Of a stretch of DNA of 64,000 bases, positions 10,601 to 20,233 are shown piece after piece; the first letter of the stretch is position 1; the number at the start of each line of letters is the position of its first letter. Source of the stretch: Reticulitermes speratus (Eukaryota; Arthropoda; Insecta; Blattodea; Rhinotermitidae); NCBI GenBank assembly GCA_021186555.1, contig JAJKFL010000014.1, forward strand, positions 35,088,033 through 35,152,032. Reading direction: 5' to 3'. Below the pieces are notes generated by a model that saw nothing but the letters and a program-made list of their open reading frames with translations, was not told where the DNA came from and did no database searches. Both the position numbers and the translations under genes were made by a program.

Positions 10601-13600
10601 ATGACCACTTTAAGTAGAGTAAGTAATACCACATATTCCACATTGGCTCAGCCAACCACCACTGTGCTTTGAAATACCACATTGTTCCCACTGGTTCAAG
10701 AAACTACCAGTTTGCTTTGTAATGCCACATTGTTTACACTGACCCAGGGAACTACCACTGTGCTTTGTAATACCACATTGTTCGTAATTGCTCTGGGGAC
10801 CATCACTTTGCTTTGTCTTATCATATTATCCACACGGATTTGGGGAATGACCTATCTGCAGTGCAATGCCACATTGTTCACACAGGCTTAGGGAACCAGC
10901 AGTTTGCTTTGTAATACCACATTTTTCACACTTGCTCAGTAAACAACCACTCTGCCTTGCAATACTAAACTCCCCACACTGACTCAGGGAACCACCACTG
11001 TGCTTTGTAATACCACATTGTTTACACTGGATCTGGGAAGCACCACTCTTCTTTGTAATACTACATTGTTCACACTGGCTCAGGGAACCACCACGGTGCT
11101 TTGTAGTACAACAGTGTCCACACTGGCTCAGGGAACAATTACGTTGCTTTGAAATACCACATTGTTCACGCTGGCTCAGGGAACCACCACTGTGCTTGGT
11201 AATACCACCTGTGTCAGGCAACAACCACTCTCCTTTGAGATACGACATTGTTATTACCATTCTAAAAGGTTTTGACGATGGTATATAACATTGTGAACCA
11301 CATGTTTTTTGGACTTTGTCCATCGGCTTTAATGTGAATAAAATATAAAATATGAAATGTAAAATATAAAAATATAAAAATATAAAATTCATTACGTTTC
11401 GGAAGATGGCTCTTCTTCCGTCTTCAGCCTGTGCTTCGTAATACCACAGGAAACCATCACTCTGCTTTGGATTACCACATTGTCCACACTGGCTGTTGGA
11501 ACCACTACTGTACTGTCTGTTACCATAATATCCACACTGGCTCTGGGAACCATCAATGTGCTCTCTGATACCACTATATTCACACACTCTGGTAACTGCT
11601 ACCCTGGTTTCTAGTGTTACAGTGTCCACACTGACTTTGGGATCCACCACTCTGCTGTGTAATACCAGTGTCCACACTGGCTTTGGAAACCACCATCTTA
11701 TACTACTGTCCACACTGTCTCTGGGAATCATGACCCTGCTGTTACCACTGTGTCCAGATTGGCTCTGAGGACCACACTCTTCTGTAACCGATAATAATGA
11801 ATCTATCCTAGGGGGTAAAATGGCCAAAGCATGAACATAATCTCTGAACTAGTGTCAGAATTAAGATTGTTTGGGGCTTTATCTCTCACCAAAAAGTAAA
11901 AACCTGGAATGTTTAGAAAAATAACTTTTTTGTGGGGGGGGGGGGGGGGGGGGGGCAGAATTACTTGTTAGTCAAAGAGTTACGGGGACATGCTGATTGC
12001 TGGATTAATTCGTGGGATACAAAGAATTATTGTCTTGGAAGCTTGTGAACTTGATCACAAATGTGTGTTAGGAAATGAAAGCCGACTGAACTTTATCACA
12101 TCCCATGCTTTGATAACTGCACTGAAGCCACAGAAAGAACTCCTGTGGGTGGTGGGGATAATGGTGCTCAAGGCTTTGTCATTTCTGATTATTGTTGTAT
12201 TCCCCTTCAACCCTCTGGCCAAAGGCATTGAGTCTGAAGCATCCATGATTAGTGAAGATTATCATGTGGTTGTCCCTACCAACGTTCTAATGCTCAGGGT
12301 GGCTACAAAACTGGACGGAGCAGCTTCAGAGATGTGAGGGGGGTTGATCAGTGGTACTTCTTTCTGTGGCATCAGTATATTAGCGAACATGATAACATAA
12401 TCACATGGAAATTATTTGTCAAAATTGAAATTTTTGTGAAAACAGTGTTCAGTGTATTAGTTGATTAAAGTGTTAACACATTCAGTTTTAAACCTCTAGA
12501 TGAAGACTGTTATCTGCACAAGAAAGTCTCTGCTCAATGCAGTTTGTTAATCCTGGAGGTGATGTCTAGAACTTCTGAGATCTTTATATGTATTTATGTG
12601 TGTATGTACATTCAATTTGCAGTGCCATGCGGGATCAATACATGAGGACAGGAGAAGGTTTCCTATTGGTGTTTGCTGTAGACAATGCCAAATCATTTGA
12701 AGATATCAGTATGTATCGTGAACAGATTAAAAGGGTTAAAGATGCCGAAGAAGTTCCCATGGTTTGTAAGTATATTTTATAAGAGTTGCATGGAATGTTG
12801 GTCTGCTGTATTTTATTTATTGGTCTACTGTATTTTATTTATTGTGGTGATACTACATCTAAGTTTCCAAAGGTCAGACTCTCTCCATAGAATTTATTGC
12901 ATGGTTAATCAACTGTCTTGTGCTTTAAGTCAAGGGTTCAGCTCTGCTAATACCAGAGCCCCTGATTGACACTCTGCTGAGCTGGATCCATTCTCCACCT
13001 GTCCTCATAACCTGTTTCCCTAAGATCCATCTTACTCATTTTCTATCTAGGATCAGAACACAAACTTGAACACCAGTAATATGAAACCCACACAGTCCTG
13101 AGGTGGCTTCATCCTCCCATTTCCTAGGTACCATTTTCCTAATTAGTGTTCTGGTAGCTGAACTGAAGTTTCAGCACCACTTCAGTGTAATACATCTTTG
13201 TATAAAAGGAGTGTTGTCAATATGAGTATTAGACTACATAATAGTTTGCCATTGGAAATAAAAAAAATAGATGATTTTAAAAAATTTAAACAAGTTTTAA
13301 AGTTGTTTTTTTTTAGATAATCCATTTTATTCATTATCGGAGTTCTTTACATATGTTAAATAGCATTAAGTTACTTCATGGGGAAAATTGTCATTGAAAT
13401 GAAGTAAAGAGAATAGTTACAGAAATTTAAAAGTAAGCTGAAATATTTCTTATGGCAACACATCTTTTGCTCTCTGGTACATGTCTTACAAAATATCTTT
13501 ATTCAGTGGATAAGTGTATGTCATTATGATTACATGTGTTTCGTATGACTGTGTGGGTTTTGTAACTAGTATCCGTCTGTTTGAAATAGTAATGTTGTTT

Positions 13601-16600
13601 GTTACATGTTGAGCCATTTCCATCCACCTGACACCAACTTCCATAAGATCCATCTTACTAATCTCTGGTAATAGAATGTGAAGGTTCAGTGCTGCTAATA
13701 CCAAAGCCTGCTACTGGACGCAGTGCTTAGCGAGTTCCATCACCTTGCTTTCTCTTGACCTATTTCCCTAAGATCCATCTTATGAATTACAATGGCCAGG
13801 ATGAAACCATGTATTTGACTTCCAGTAGCAATAAAAGGAAAGAGGACCAGAGGAGTGGAACAGGTAGCGCATAAGGAAGTACATACTGTCAAAATGATGA
13901 ACATTATTTCATAGCATTACTGCAGCATTAAGTGTGCTGTGACAGTTCAGGTGATATTTCATGGTCTTGCAAGCTTGTGACATAGGCAAAACACATGGTT
14001 GTGTCATGGCTACTGCGACTAACTAACTGGTAGCAGAAGTTAAAGGTTCAACACCACTAATACCAAAGCTTGTCATTGGACACAGTCCTGAGCCACTTAA
14101 ATCCACCTCTCATCCTCACAACCATTTCCATCATCTTTGTTACTCTACCAAAATTTTATGTGAGTTTTAACCCCTAATGTAAGCTTTATATTGGGTTGTG
14201 ACACACTAAGAATAATACCATAATTAAATGAATGGTACAGTTTCTCATTGTGTGATACCCTAAATACCTCAGGGTCCAGATATTTTCTGAGCACTTTTCA
14301 GTCGCATTCAATTTATGTTCCTTCTTCACAGTTACTATTACATGTCTTTTTTCATTGTTATGGTGGAGATGCTGGCACCATGCTGCTGGGCATTCTTTGA
14401 TTTTCATGAAATGGAGTCCCTTTTCTTCTGAATTGTTACATTTACATTATTTCAGATATAATGTGGAATTATATTCTGTATTCCAGTGGTAGGCAATAAA
14501 TGTGACCTTCCAACACGGGCTGTGGAGTTGACTCTAGCACAAGAAGTTGCCAAGCAGTACATGATTCCCTTTGTAGAAACATCAGCCAAGACACGGCTTT
14601 GTGTGGACGATGCCTTCTACACACTGGTTCGGGAGATTAGGAAAGATGTAGGTGTTTTATGAGAGTGATATGTGTTTGTGTGTTGACATACAGTCTGTGC
14701 TGTCTTCTCTTGTGTTACCTGACATTATGCACTGGCATTGCAGCCTGTAGTACGTGTCACCTGCACCACTGATTCACAAACTTTGGTGATCGCAGCACAC
14801 TGGAATCAGAATAGGGAACCAGAATTTATAATAAGAGGACACTTATGTTTAAATCATTACGTTTACTTTAAAAACAAAACTGTCACTATCAAAATTTCAC
14901 ATATGGTATGTACAGTGTATACATGATATTCATACAAAAATAAACTATTTGTATTCATTGTAGCATATGTAAATTGAAAAGGAATTGTAAACAACTTGTG
15001 TAAACTTATGTTAAATGCTGGAAGAGATGGCTTGAGGAAGCTGGTGGTAGCTGTGTTTGAGATGAAGGAGGGGGAGAGTGTCAGATTATGATGAGGTACG
15101 TGATGGTGACTGTAGCTGTGTTAGAGTTACAGGAGAGGGAGTTCTTGAATTAGCACTTTCTTTTTCAGCATTGTGACAAATTGTATGTGCAGTGCCCTTG
15201 GCCAAGCCAACAGTATGGCAGATATTAGCAACACATTCATCCTTTTCAAGCTGATTTCTTGTGTCCAGTTTCTGTTTAATACAGATTGCCTTTCACAGTT
15301 TTTATTGGGGTTGCAGTGGGGGATGTAGATCTACATTTCTCATGTAATAAGAAGAAATGGTCAGCTCCACTATTAGGGATCCATTTTTTGCGATTGTCTA
15401 GCTGGTAGTTAACATCTTATCGTGGCTTGTAATGATCCATATTGTCACTGTCACAGGTGTTCTCACTGTCATGGATGATTACATTCATTTTCACAGACTT
15501 TCCTACTGGGTGATTTTATTGCTGCCATTAAGATCCTTGCAGTGGTTAGGTTAGGGTTTTGATTGTGCTAATTTAATATTGGTAGGTATGATGATGGTTA
15601 GGTTAGGGGTTTTGTTATTCGCCATCTCAGTTTTTTGTTCAAGTGGGTGTGTCATTGTGGCGTTTGTGGTTTAGTATACGTGTGGGCCCCAAATAGCGGA
15701 GTTCTTCCAGAAGAAAAAAGGACTTCAACAAAGGCAAGTGAACAAACCACAGAATAACAATCTGAACGAAATGGTGAGCACACGCTCACTGACAGAGTTT
15801 ACAGTAAGCGCACTGTCTGTGACCCTTGTTCTACACCATGAGTTCCGTACCCTCTTGGCAGCATTCTAGTCAGCTGCCAGCTAAAGGGTGTTAAACGGAA
15901 AATGGGAGGGCATAAATTAAGAAGTGGTGTAAATTATCAAGGGATGATAAAGCAAAAAGTGTAAAGCAGGCATAAAACAAGGGTTACCTGTATAAGTAAA
16001 TGCTGTAGTTTTCAAACTCTATGTAATGTTGTCCTGTTAGGTTAGCAAAGACTTCTTGGAACTCTCAGCTGCTTTCTTAACTTTTTGTTTGTGTGCGAAT
16101 GTGTATAACTTTTCATTTTCAAAATTGTAATTTGAATATTTTGTTGTGTATAATCATTTTTGAATTAAGAGGCTTGCCACTAGACAACCACAAATTAAAT
16201 TCCCTAAACTAATGCTGTTTTGTATAAAAAAATGTAATTAGTTCAGTGTATTGCATTAAAAATGTAATCTGGTTCATTTCTTCCATATGTCCATTAAAGT
16301 AAGTTGCTGCTGCTTTGCCATCTGCTGAACCCTGTGCACCTTGTTTTACAGTACTACTGAGGGCAGCCATTGTGCACTTATTCTGTGCATTTAGTGGGTA
16401 TTTTTCCACGTCGTCAGTTGTGTATAGTGGTGTAACCCAGGTGAGTTTGCTGATGCTGGTCTGGGCCTCCTCACCATTGAGAACAGGCCAGTGTTGCTAG
16501 CTCAGCGGGGTTACTGCACTATACATTGTGTATATGCATAGGGCATGAAAACCATAGAGGTAGGAAGTTACAACTGAAAGTCAGTTCTCATCCTGATTTC

Positions 16601-17220
16601 CAGTTGACAGTGCTTAAAATGACAGCAACATGGTAGTTTAAGCTTGAATTTGGTAGGAAGCACAGACATATGTTCAAGGAAACTTTTAAGGCTGTTTTTA
16701 TGGATGTTTTGGTGGGACTGATGAAACATGCATAGCATCAAGAAATGCAGCAATTCAAGGAATGTAAAGTCCCAGTTTCACTGTACATTTAGGACTAAAT
16801 TATAATTCACATGATAGCCTGATGTCAATAAAAGTATGTGAATGTGAATACAGTGACTCAGTCATTAATAATACTGGTGCTTGACATGTAGGTAGAAGTA
16901 CAGAATGGTGATTTTATTTAGAACAAAAGTAATGATTTGATTTATTTTTAGTACAGGTGTTGTTGCATAGGCTAGAGGACCTAGACTTTCATTTAGAGGG
17001 AATGACCATACCAGAATTTTTACACTGTGTGTGTGTGTGTGCGCGTGCACATGCCTTTCTTGTTGGAAATAATGGCTTAGGAAATTGTGACAAGGACTTT
17101 TATATGTAAGGGATAAAGTATGGCTACTGTATTGCCTTTTGTTTACAGAAAGAACATCGTGGGAGAGACAGAAAGAAGCATCGAATAGGCTACAGACGGA
17201 GGCAGTGCTGTCTTTTATAA
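7636..17220 (+). CDS. Ras85D: Ras GTPase (Ras85D/KRAS type), exons 2-7, first exon absent
   Basis: Small GTPase that cycles GTP/GDP at the inner plasma membrane and activates Raf/MAPK. Coding exons: 7636-7684, 8697-8725, 8808-8892, 12623-12765, 14487-14647, 17149-17220. All visible introns are GT...AG. They join in one frame, and with the expected missing start (about 10 codons plus G) the protein is 189 aa, the normal Ras length. Seen motifs: P-loop GGVGKS with Gly12 and Gly13 intact; switch I YDPTIEDTY; switch [10 protein letters not shown] with Gln61; NKCD; ETSAK; a basic tail from residue 167; and a CAAX box CCLL with Cys186. X is Leu, which by general rule favours geranylgeranylation. 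There is no upstream Cys for palmitoylation in the tail. Intact splice sites and frame argue against a pseudogene. The initiating exon was not found in 1-7635. Confidence 0.95.
8697..8725 (+). CDS. Ras85D: Ras 29-nt exon, start of switch I (codons 27-37)
   Basis: Very short exon between TTTTCAG and GTAAGC. It encodes FVDEYDPTI with split codons for His27 and Glu37. It holds the first half of the effector loop. Confidence 0.93.
8808..8892 (+). CDS. Ras85D: Ras exon, effector loop to switch II (codons 37-65)
   Basis: Encodes [20 protein letters not shown] then TAGQEEY, between a TTATAG acceptor and an AG/GTTGGC donor. The donor is weaker than the others, and a SINE begins about 25 bp downstream. 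Confidence 0.93.
8917..9196 (+). mobile_element. tRNA-derived SINE close to a Ras splice donor
   Basis: A box A-like GGTAGCTCATTTAGTG start is followed by box B GGGTTTCAATTCC at 8973-8985, then a body ending near GGGCTGTTATGCCAG. That end resembles the SINE at 54043-54287 (GGGGCTGTTGCGCCA). It begins about 25 bp after the donor at 8893. Confidence 0.7.
9270..9556 (+). mobile_element. tRNA-derived SINE (GGATAACTTTACC-tail family)
   Basis: Box B GGTTCAAATCC lies at 9321-9331. The body includes ATGGGTACCAGGG, AGCGGCCAGGGCATG, GAATTTGACCACTCACC and a GGTTAAGAATG segment, and ends GGGATAACTTTACC. The same module order recurs at 28497, 46560, 56830 and 59968, which marks one SINE family. Confidence 0.75.
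9700..9915 (+). mobile_element. tRNA-derived SINE, another family
   Basis: TAGCTTGGGTGGATAGG is followed by box B GATTCAATCCCCG (about 9758-9770), then a body with TTCGAACACTTTATTTTCCC. Similar body sequence (CCGAGCACTTCATTTTTCCC) is seen at 63120-63420. Confidence 0.6.
9965..11780. repeat. 48-bp minisatellite in the long Ras intron
   Basis: About three dozen diverged copies of a 48-bp unit: CTCAGGGAACCACCACTGTG, then CTTTGTAATACCACATTG, then TTCACACTGG. The array is interrupted at about 11236-11425 by unrelated AT-rich sequence. Because 48 is a multiple of 3, long open frames run through it on both strands, including a 333-codon frame on the minus strand at 10826-11827 with a CxxC pair every 16 residues. 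I read these frames as a by-product of the period, not as genes. Confidence 0.85.
11236..11425. other. AT-rich insertion inside the 48-bp minisatellite
   Basis: Contains repeated AAAATATAAAAATATAAA-type sequence and ends with a TTTCGGAAGATGGCTCTTC / CCGTCTTCAG stretch. That ending resembles the 'TTTCGG... CATCTTCAGG' ends of foldback repeats elsewhere in the window. The minisatellite continues on both sides. Confidence 0.45.
11934..11955 (+). repeat. uninterrupted 22-base G run
   Basis: Twenty-two consecutive G bases in the Ras intron, preceded by TTTTTTGT. The length may be inexact because assemblies handle such runs poorly. Confidence 0.9.
11956..12622. other. intron remainder; 115-codon open frame of doubtful meaning
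   Basis: An open frame at 11990-12337 encodes 115 residues with a hydrophobic middle ([20 protein letters not shown]). I do not recognise it. It has no partner exon, and an intron is a likely place for a chance frame. Nothing else is seen up to the Ras acceptor. Confidence 0.3.
12623..12765 (+). CDS. Ras85D: Ras exon, codons 65-113
   Basis: Encodes [20 protein letters not shown], then [17 protein letters not shown] and [10 protein letters not shown], between a TTTGCAG acceptor and a TTT/GTAAGT donor (split codon Leu113). The [15 protein letters not shown] block is close to invariant in Ras. Confidence 0.96.
12930..14150. repeat. low-copy repeat of about 130 bp in a Ras intron
   Basis: Segments near 12940, 13050, 13690 and 14045 share the order GGTTCAGC..CTGCTAATACC, then AAAGCC, then GGACACAGTCCTGAG. 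CCCTAAGATCCATCTTA follows near 13020, 13640 and 13770. They are diverged and irregularly spaced. No coding potential is seen. Confidence 0.5.
14487..14647 (+). CDS. Ras85D: Ras exon with NKCD and ETSAK motifs (codons 113-166)
   Basis: Begins TG completing Leu113, then [20 protein letters not shown], then [16 protein letters not shown], and ends REIRKD before GTAGGT at a phase-0 intron. NKCD and TSAK form the guanine-base pocket. Confidence 0.95.
14648..17148. other. last Ras intron
   Basis: Contains a dispersed-repeat copy at about 15880-15990 (AAAGGGTGTTAAACGGAAAA; second copy at about 48030-48150), a short inverted-repeat element at 16426-16520 and a (TG)n run at 17027-17045. Otherwise it is unremarkable AT-rich sequence. 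Confidence 0.5.
16426..16520. mobile_element. 95-bp terminal-inverted-repeat element
   Basis: The left end AGTGGTGTAACCCAGGTGAG is an imperfect reverse complement of the right end CTCAGCGGGGTTACTGCACT, extending about 35 bp per side. A related end (AGTAACCCGGCTGAGCTG) occurs near 26563. Likely a MITE of unknown superfamily. Confidence 0.45.
17149..17220 (+). CDS. Ras85D: Ras last exon: basic tail and CAAX box
   Basis: After TTTACAG the exon encodes [20 protein letters not shown] and then CLL and TAA. This 23-residue hypervariable tail has 11 Arg/Lys and ends in CCLL (CAAX). The cysteine falls at residue 186, as in other Ras proteins. Confidence 0.93.
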   Translation, partial: KEHRGRDRKKHRIGYRRRQCCLL

Positions 17221-18572
17221 ATGTGACAGAATATAACTTGCGGGCACCAGTATCAGTTTTTGAAACTGACACCATTGGTTACAGTGTGGTCTTCACTGCC
17301 AAGCAATAGGAGTATTATGGACAATTGCACCAAAATGTGCTGGCACAGAAATTGTAATACGTGAAGAATGTATAATTATTTTTCTAACATTGACAGAAGC
17401 TACAGAATGCATTCCAGTGGCAGTTTACAGTACAAGTATTGTGAAAGTGTTTTGTGTGTTTACACAGACTTGTTACTCTTCTTATTCTTGTTATTTGATT
17501 GCTTCCAAAAGAGGCAAGGTTCCCATAAAGACAGCAGTTGATGTGAAATTCTTTTGAAGGATTGTTTGTTGATAAGTCCAAAGCTGTGTGTTGTCACAAT
17601 TCAAATCTGAATGACATGTAAAAGGGAAGTCATAAATACTTGTCATTCAAGATTAATTTAAATTTTTAAACAGTGTTGTGATATGTAATTCTAGAATATT
17701 TTGTCGTATTTTATTATGCTGTAGTAATTAGGCAAGCCAGGTGTTTTACCCTTTAATCTATTTTTCTTCAGTGTTTGTGGTTGAGGCCCTGATATTTATG
17801 CAGCAATGGAAGTTACTATCTGCATAGGAAGCACCAAAATCATTATTTGATTATGATACTGTAACATGACATTCCCTTCTTCTAAGACATTGATCTGAAC
17901 AGGACAAATTAGTTTCCTGAATTGTAAGATTTCACAAGCTCTATTGCAGCTCTTAACTTGGTGGGGCAGCGATACAGATATAATGGAGCATTGAGATGTG
18001 TCAAGATGGAACAGATTTCGAAACTATCAAAACTTGCCATCATCAGGGGTGACCTTGTCTTCATATGGCCAACTTCGTGAGAAAACCTAATTGCATTTAA
18101 CTGCTGTAAAAGCTTCAAAACTTCTGTAGCAAGTGGATATATACACACCTGAAGTGCCAGCAGTTATACATCATTTCTGACGATTTGTGTATCATATTGA
18201 GAATTGTACATATCATTAAGTATTCATGTCATTATGTTTGATAATGTAAAGCAAGCACTTTGTGGACTGAGACAAAAGTGGAAAGGTAGTATTAATTAAA
18301 ATGGATCGTGGAAGTGTGAAATGGAATGAATTGCCTCCAGATAGGTTACAGTGGTGTGTGGGATGATGATAACACTGTGCAACAAATTTGGGGTTGTATT
18401 CTGTTACAGAAATGAAAATACGTTTACTTAGCAGAATTTGCAATGCAGAACAACACACTATCATTTAATTATGGAATTGGCTCTGGTTAAAAAAAAAATT
18501 GATTATGTTGCTGTACAGAAGCAGGACACAACAGTGAACTTACATGGATTAAACGAGGCGCTTTTTCACTTG
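17221..18572. other. downstream of Ras: probable 3' UTR and spacer
   Basis: No coding sequence is recognised. At about 17990-18050 a decayed ATTTCGAAAC... CATCATCAGGGG stretch resembles the ends of foldback repeats elsewhere. I could not assign the Ras polyadenylation site confidently. Confidence 0.4.
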
Positions 18573-20233
18573 TCACTTGTACTGAATTTTCGGAGCATCC
18601 CTCTGCACCGTCCAGCAGTAATCGGCTAACATGGCAGCACTCCATTTGCCCTTATATTTGTTCTCCATCACTGAGATGTCTTGGTAAAAATGCGAACCGT
18701 GTTTGTCACTTACGGCATCACAGTTACTCGGAAAGGAATCCAAGTATGAATGGAGGAAATGCATCTTGAGTTACATGTTGCAGCCAAGCTTCTTGTAAGA
18801 AGTTATAAGATCCTCCACAAGCTTCCTGAAGTTGATGGCTTTTACATTTCCTAGAAAACCAGTCGCAACATGTTGAAAAGCATTGCAGGCTGCCTTCTCA
18901 TCATCACTGAGACCAAGATCACATTGAGGGTCTCTGAAGAGCTGACGCATCTAGGGGCCAATGAATACACCGCCTTAATCTTCTTCTTACTAAGCCTTGG
19001 GTATTTCTCACACAAGAATGAGAATGCTGGGCCATTTCTGTCTAGTGCCTTCACAAAATTTTTTATGAGGCCCAATTTAATATGTAGAGGTGGAAGGAAC
19101 ACTTTGCATGGATCTACAAGAGGCTGATGAGCTAAGTTCTTTGTTCCAGGTGTATGTGATTTATGTAGGGGCCAGATCTTGCTGTAGTGAACAATTTTGG
19201 CATGACTATCCCATTTGCTTAGGAAACAACAGAATTTTGTGTAACCCATTTGCAGTCCCATCAAAATGGCAATTACCTTCAAATCACTGCAGATGTGCCA
19301 CTGATATATCTTGTAGTTCAAGCAGCTGAGAATTTCCTTTATGTTTTCACTTGTTTCCTTTTTTGTGGACAGCATAGGCAACAGGGGTTAAAAGCAGTAC
19401 GTTTCCCTTGTGCAGCAACACTGCTTTTAGGCTATGCATGGGAGAGTCTTTGAATAATCGCCATTCTTCTAGATTGTATCTGGTGTTTATTGCTGCCATC
19501 AGACCCTGGACATTCCTACAAGCACCGAGTTCACCTTGTGTTACAAAGAACTGCTCAAAATCTTTATGGCAGGAGCGAAATGCTGTTACTTTTACAGTGC
19601 CATCCAGAAGATTCCACTGTTGAAGTCTTGAAGACAACAGTTCTGCTTTATTCTTCAACAATTCTAGGTCTCTGATGAGGTCAGAAAGTTCATTCTGTGT
19701 GATCTTGTGTGGTTCAGCAGAGGTTACATTCAGGAAGAATTTCGGATCTTTTGAAGTAGATGACTGTGGTGTTTCTTCGGGTGTATTCTCCTCTTCCTCA
19801 TCACAGTCTAGGGAAGAACTGTCAGGGGGTTCTGAAATAGGCAGACCTACACACTGAGACACTGGACAAATAGCCGATGGTAAATTTGGGTACTCCACTG
19901 TCCACTTTTCCTTCTTGGTAATCCCTTTGTGAATAGGAGGCACCATACAGAAGTAGCAGTCTGTGAGGTGATTTGTCAGCTCCCTCCATATCATGGACAC
20001 TGCAAACAGCATGTAACATCCTTTGCAATTCGCCCAAGAGTTGAGCTTTGATGAATAGAATGTGCAGCACACGTGAGGAGCACAGCTCTGTCCTGGTTGC
20101 CTACTTTACAACCAAAGTACAGGAAGTAGACCCATTTTATCACTGGGGTTAAGGAATGCTTCCTTGAAGCAAATGTGATTTCTCCACATATATTACAGAA
20201 GTTATCCGCACTGTTCACACACTTATGGGGCAT
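18573..20233 (-). pseudogene. frameshifted copy of an arthropod multicopy gene family, function unknown
   Basis: The minus strand from 20233 reads MPHKCVNSADNFCNICGEIT, then PVIKWVYFLYFGCKVGNQD, HLTDCYFCMVPP, GYTKFCCFLSKWDS, VDPCKVFLPPLHIKLGLIKN, FVKALDRNG, then HFLHSYLDSFPSNC and MLADYCWT. I recognise this order from a family repeated many times in arthropod genomes. Its function is unknown to me and it may be mobile-element related. Damage is clear: frameshifts near 20085, near 19360 (an A run) and near 18950, plus in-frame stops (for example CNM*LKMHF, and a TGA after QYK). A CxxC pair near the start suggests zinc binding. No introns are visible. Confidence 0.7.

Noticed and set aside
10826..11827. 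333-codon minus-strand open frame with repeated CxxC
   Set aside because: It lies wholly in a 48-bp minisatellite; a period divisible by 3 keeps frames open. Kept only as a finding to test.
11990..12337. 115-codon open frame with hydrophobic middle
   Set aside because: Inside a Ras intron, no recognised family, no splice partner; not called a gene.
15545..15610. GGTTAGGTTAGG motifs resembling the insect telomere repeat TTAGG
   Set aside because: Only two or three units at two spots; chance or a common interspersed motif.
7636..17220. Possibility that Ras is a pseudogene because no start exon is seen
   Set aside because: All splice sites, frame, catalytic residues and CAAX box are intact; the first exon is more simply outside the window.
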